In this document: positions 16,138 to 17,216 of the stretch, piece by piece
How positions within the stretch are numbered: position 1 is the stretch's first letter
How the letters are laid out: each line of letters begins with the position of its first letter
Assembly: GCA_943704525.1 (NCBI GenBank)
Contig: CALSCQ010001208.1
Span: forward strand, 1 to 17,216
DNA: 17,216 nt
Direction of reading: 5' to 3'
Source of the DNA: Pigoraptor vietnamica
Lineage: Eukaryota > Opisthokonta > Filasterea
Program-made: the position numbers and the translations under genes
The notes under the pieces: model-generated
The model's input: the letters and a program-made list of their open reading frames with translations, nothing else
Databases searched by the model: none
What the model was told of the DNA's origin: nothing

Positions 16138-16984
16138 ATGCCGTTGCCGCCACGCCCCCGCGGGAATCACAGTCCCGTGCGGCCGGGGGTCCGCAACATT
16201 GGCGCCGTGATGACTGTAATTGTGACGTTTCTTGCATGCGCCGACTTTGTCGCGCCGAGTCAGTGCGGCGGGGGCGCAGCGAGTCGTAATCCCCTGCGGT
16301 GGTGCACCTGCATCAAGTTCGCCGGCAGTTTTAACGTCGCCGTAACCTCGTGCAACTTCCCGAGCCCCTTTGGAGAGGACGACGGCAACCCCGTCTTGTG
16401 AGTGTAGATTGCCCTGTGCGTGCCCGCGAAGTGCACGTTGCGTCTGTGAGCTTTGCCTCAGTGGATTTGACCCCACTGTCACCCACTGTGGACAAATGCC
16501 ACATCGACTAGTCACATGATGTTATCCCCGGAGTCTGTAATAACCCGTCTGCCTTTGTCAGTGCTGTTGCCGACGGGGATTGACGCTCTTAGTCTCGCCT
16601 CGGTGGTTCTTGACACGTGCGTTTTTTGTGCCGCCCGCTGCTGTTATTCCGCAGGGACTTGAGTGTGTATTCCCTTGTCTCCAACATCGACCCCGGCGTA
16701 TTCGACCAGTTGGCGCTTGTAACCACCATGTGCGTGTAAGGGTGTGCCCACTGCAGACAGGCCGCATACGACTTCGCAGGCGGCTCATTCGCCGCACTTG
16801 TGCCGGCGTGCTTTCCTATGCCGCATTCCGGATCTGAGTCTGCCAGTGCATGGGCATACAGTTTCTCAGTCCGTACGGCTCACAGTTTCTTTTGCGCTGT
16901 TCAACTTTGCAGCAAATTCGGCGACATACCCCTCGTTACCCTTTCCGCGGGCCTTTTCGATAAGATGACGTCCCTAACGACCCT
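16138..16984 (+). pseudogene. Candidate leucine-rich-repeat gene or decayed copy, one LRR per exon
   Basis: Three exon-like pieces are seen. Exon 1 (16138 or 16210 to 16397, donor TT|GTGAGT) encodes a hydrophobic start (MTVIVTFLACADFVAPSQC) and then CTC and TSC cysteines like an LRR N-cap. Exon 16655-16729 (75 bases, GCAG| to |GTGCGT) encodes DLSVYSLVSNIDPGVFDQL, then ALVTTM. Exon 16913-16984 (72 bases, TTTGCAG| to |GTGAGT) encodes IPLVTLSAGLFDKMTSLTTL. Both short exons are one LRR long with phase-2 edges, as in some animal LRR receptor genes. The part between 16398 and 16654 gives LRR-like text (for example LLPTGIDALSLAS) but no clean exon: frames contain stops and the implied intron would be only 38 bases. 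It may be a pseudogene, or exons may be misassigned. It runs toward the right edge. Confidence 0.33.

Positions 16985-17216
<232 letters not shown>

Overview
The window looks like a contig from a GC-rich unicellular eukaryote. Evidence: three coding introns with GT-AG ends in conserved enzymes, ATG starts in good initiation contexts without Shine-Dalgarno sequences, separate promoters between genes, microsatellites, and fungal-type two-subunit sulfite reductase genes. The standard genetic code fits. I cannot place the organism: the sulfite reductase architecture is fungus-like, but the ATP sulfurylase fusion and the split siroheme enzymes are not the usual fungal set.

Layout: (AC)55 end; sulfite reductase beta subunit, 5' part only (minus, 111-2159); a large FUSC-type membrane protein (minus, 2534-5476); an SDR-sirohydrochlorin ferrochelatase fusion (minus, 5872-8117); a divergent promoter; sulfite reductase alpha flavoprotein (plus, 8658-11183); a convergent spacer; uroporphyrinogen-III methyltransferase (minus, 11512-12540); a second, motif-dense divergent promoter; a PAPS/APS reductase-ATP sulfurylase fusion (plus, 13149-15137); about 1 kb without a gene; a weakly supported leucine-rich-repeat gene or pseudogene (plus, 16138-16984); (GT)55 end.

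The genes form a eukaryotic metabolic cluster. ATP sulfurylase and the reductase turn sulfate into sulfite. Sulfite reductase alpha/beta turns sulfite into sulfide. The beta subunit needs siroheme, which is supplied by the methyltransferase (uroporphyrinogen III to precorrin-2) and the chelatase (iron into sirohydrochlorin). The oxidation between these two steps has no conventional enzyme here, and the SDR domain fused to the chelatase is the obvious candidate. The membrane protein inside the cluster may move sulfate, sulfite or another anion. No APS kinase is present, and the flavodoxin and siroheme domains of the beta subunit lie beyond the left edge.

The most interesting items are the SDR-chelatase fusion with one dead and one intact chelatase half, the reductase-sulfurylase fusion with a single cysteine in its reductase half, and the 12.6-13.1 kb promoter, which holds four TGGGGGCA copies, a perfect palindrome fitting the fungal CYS3 consensus, two CACGTG boxes and two CCAAT boxes.
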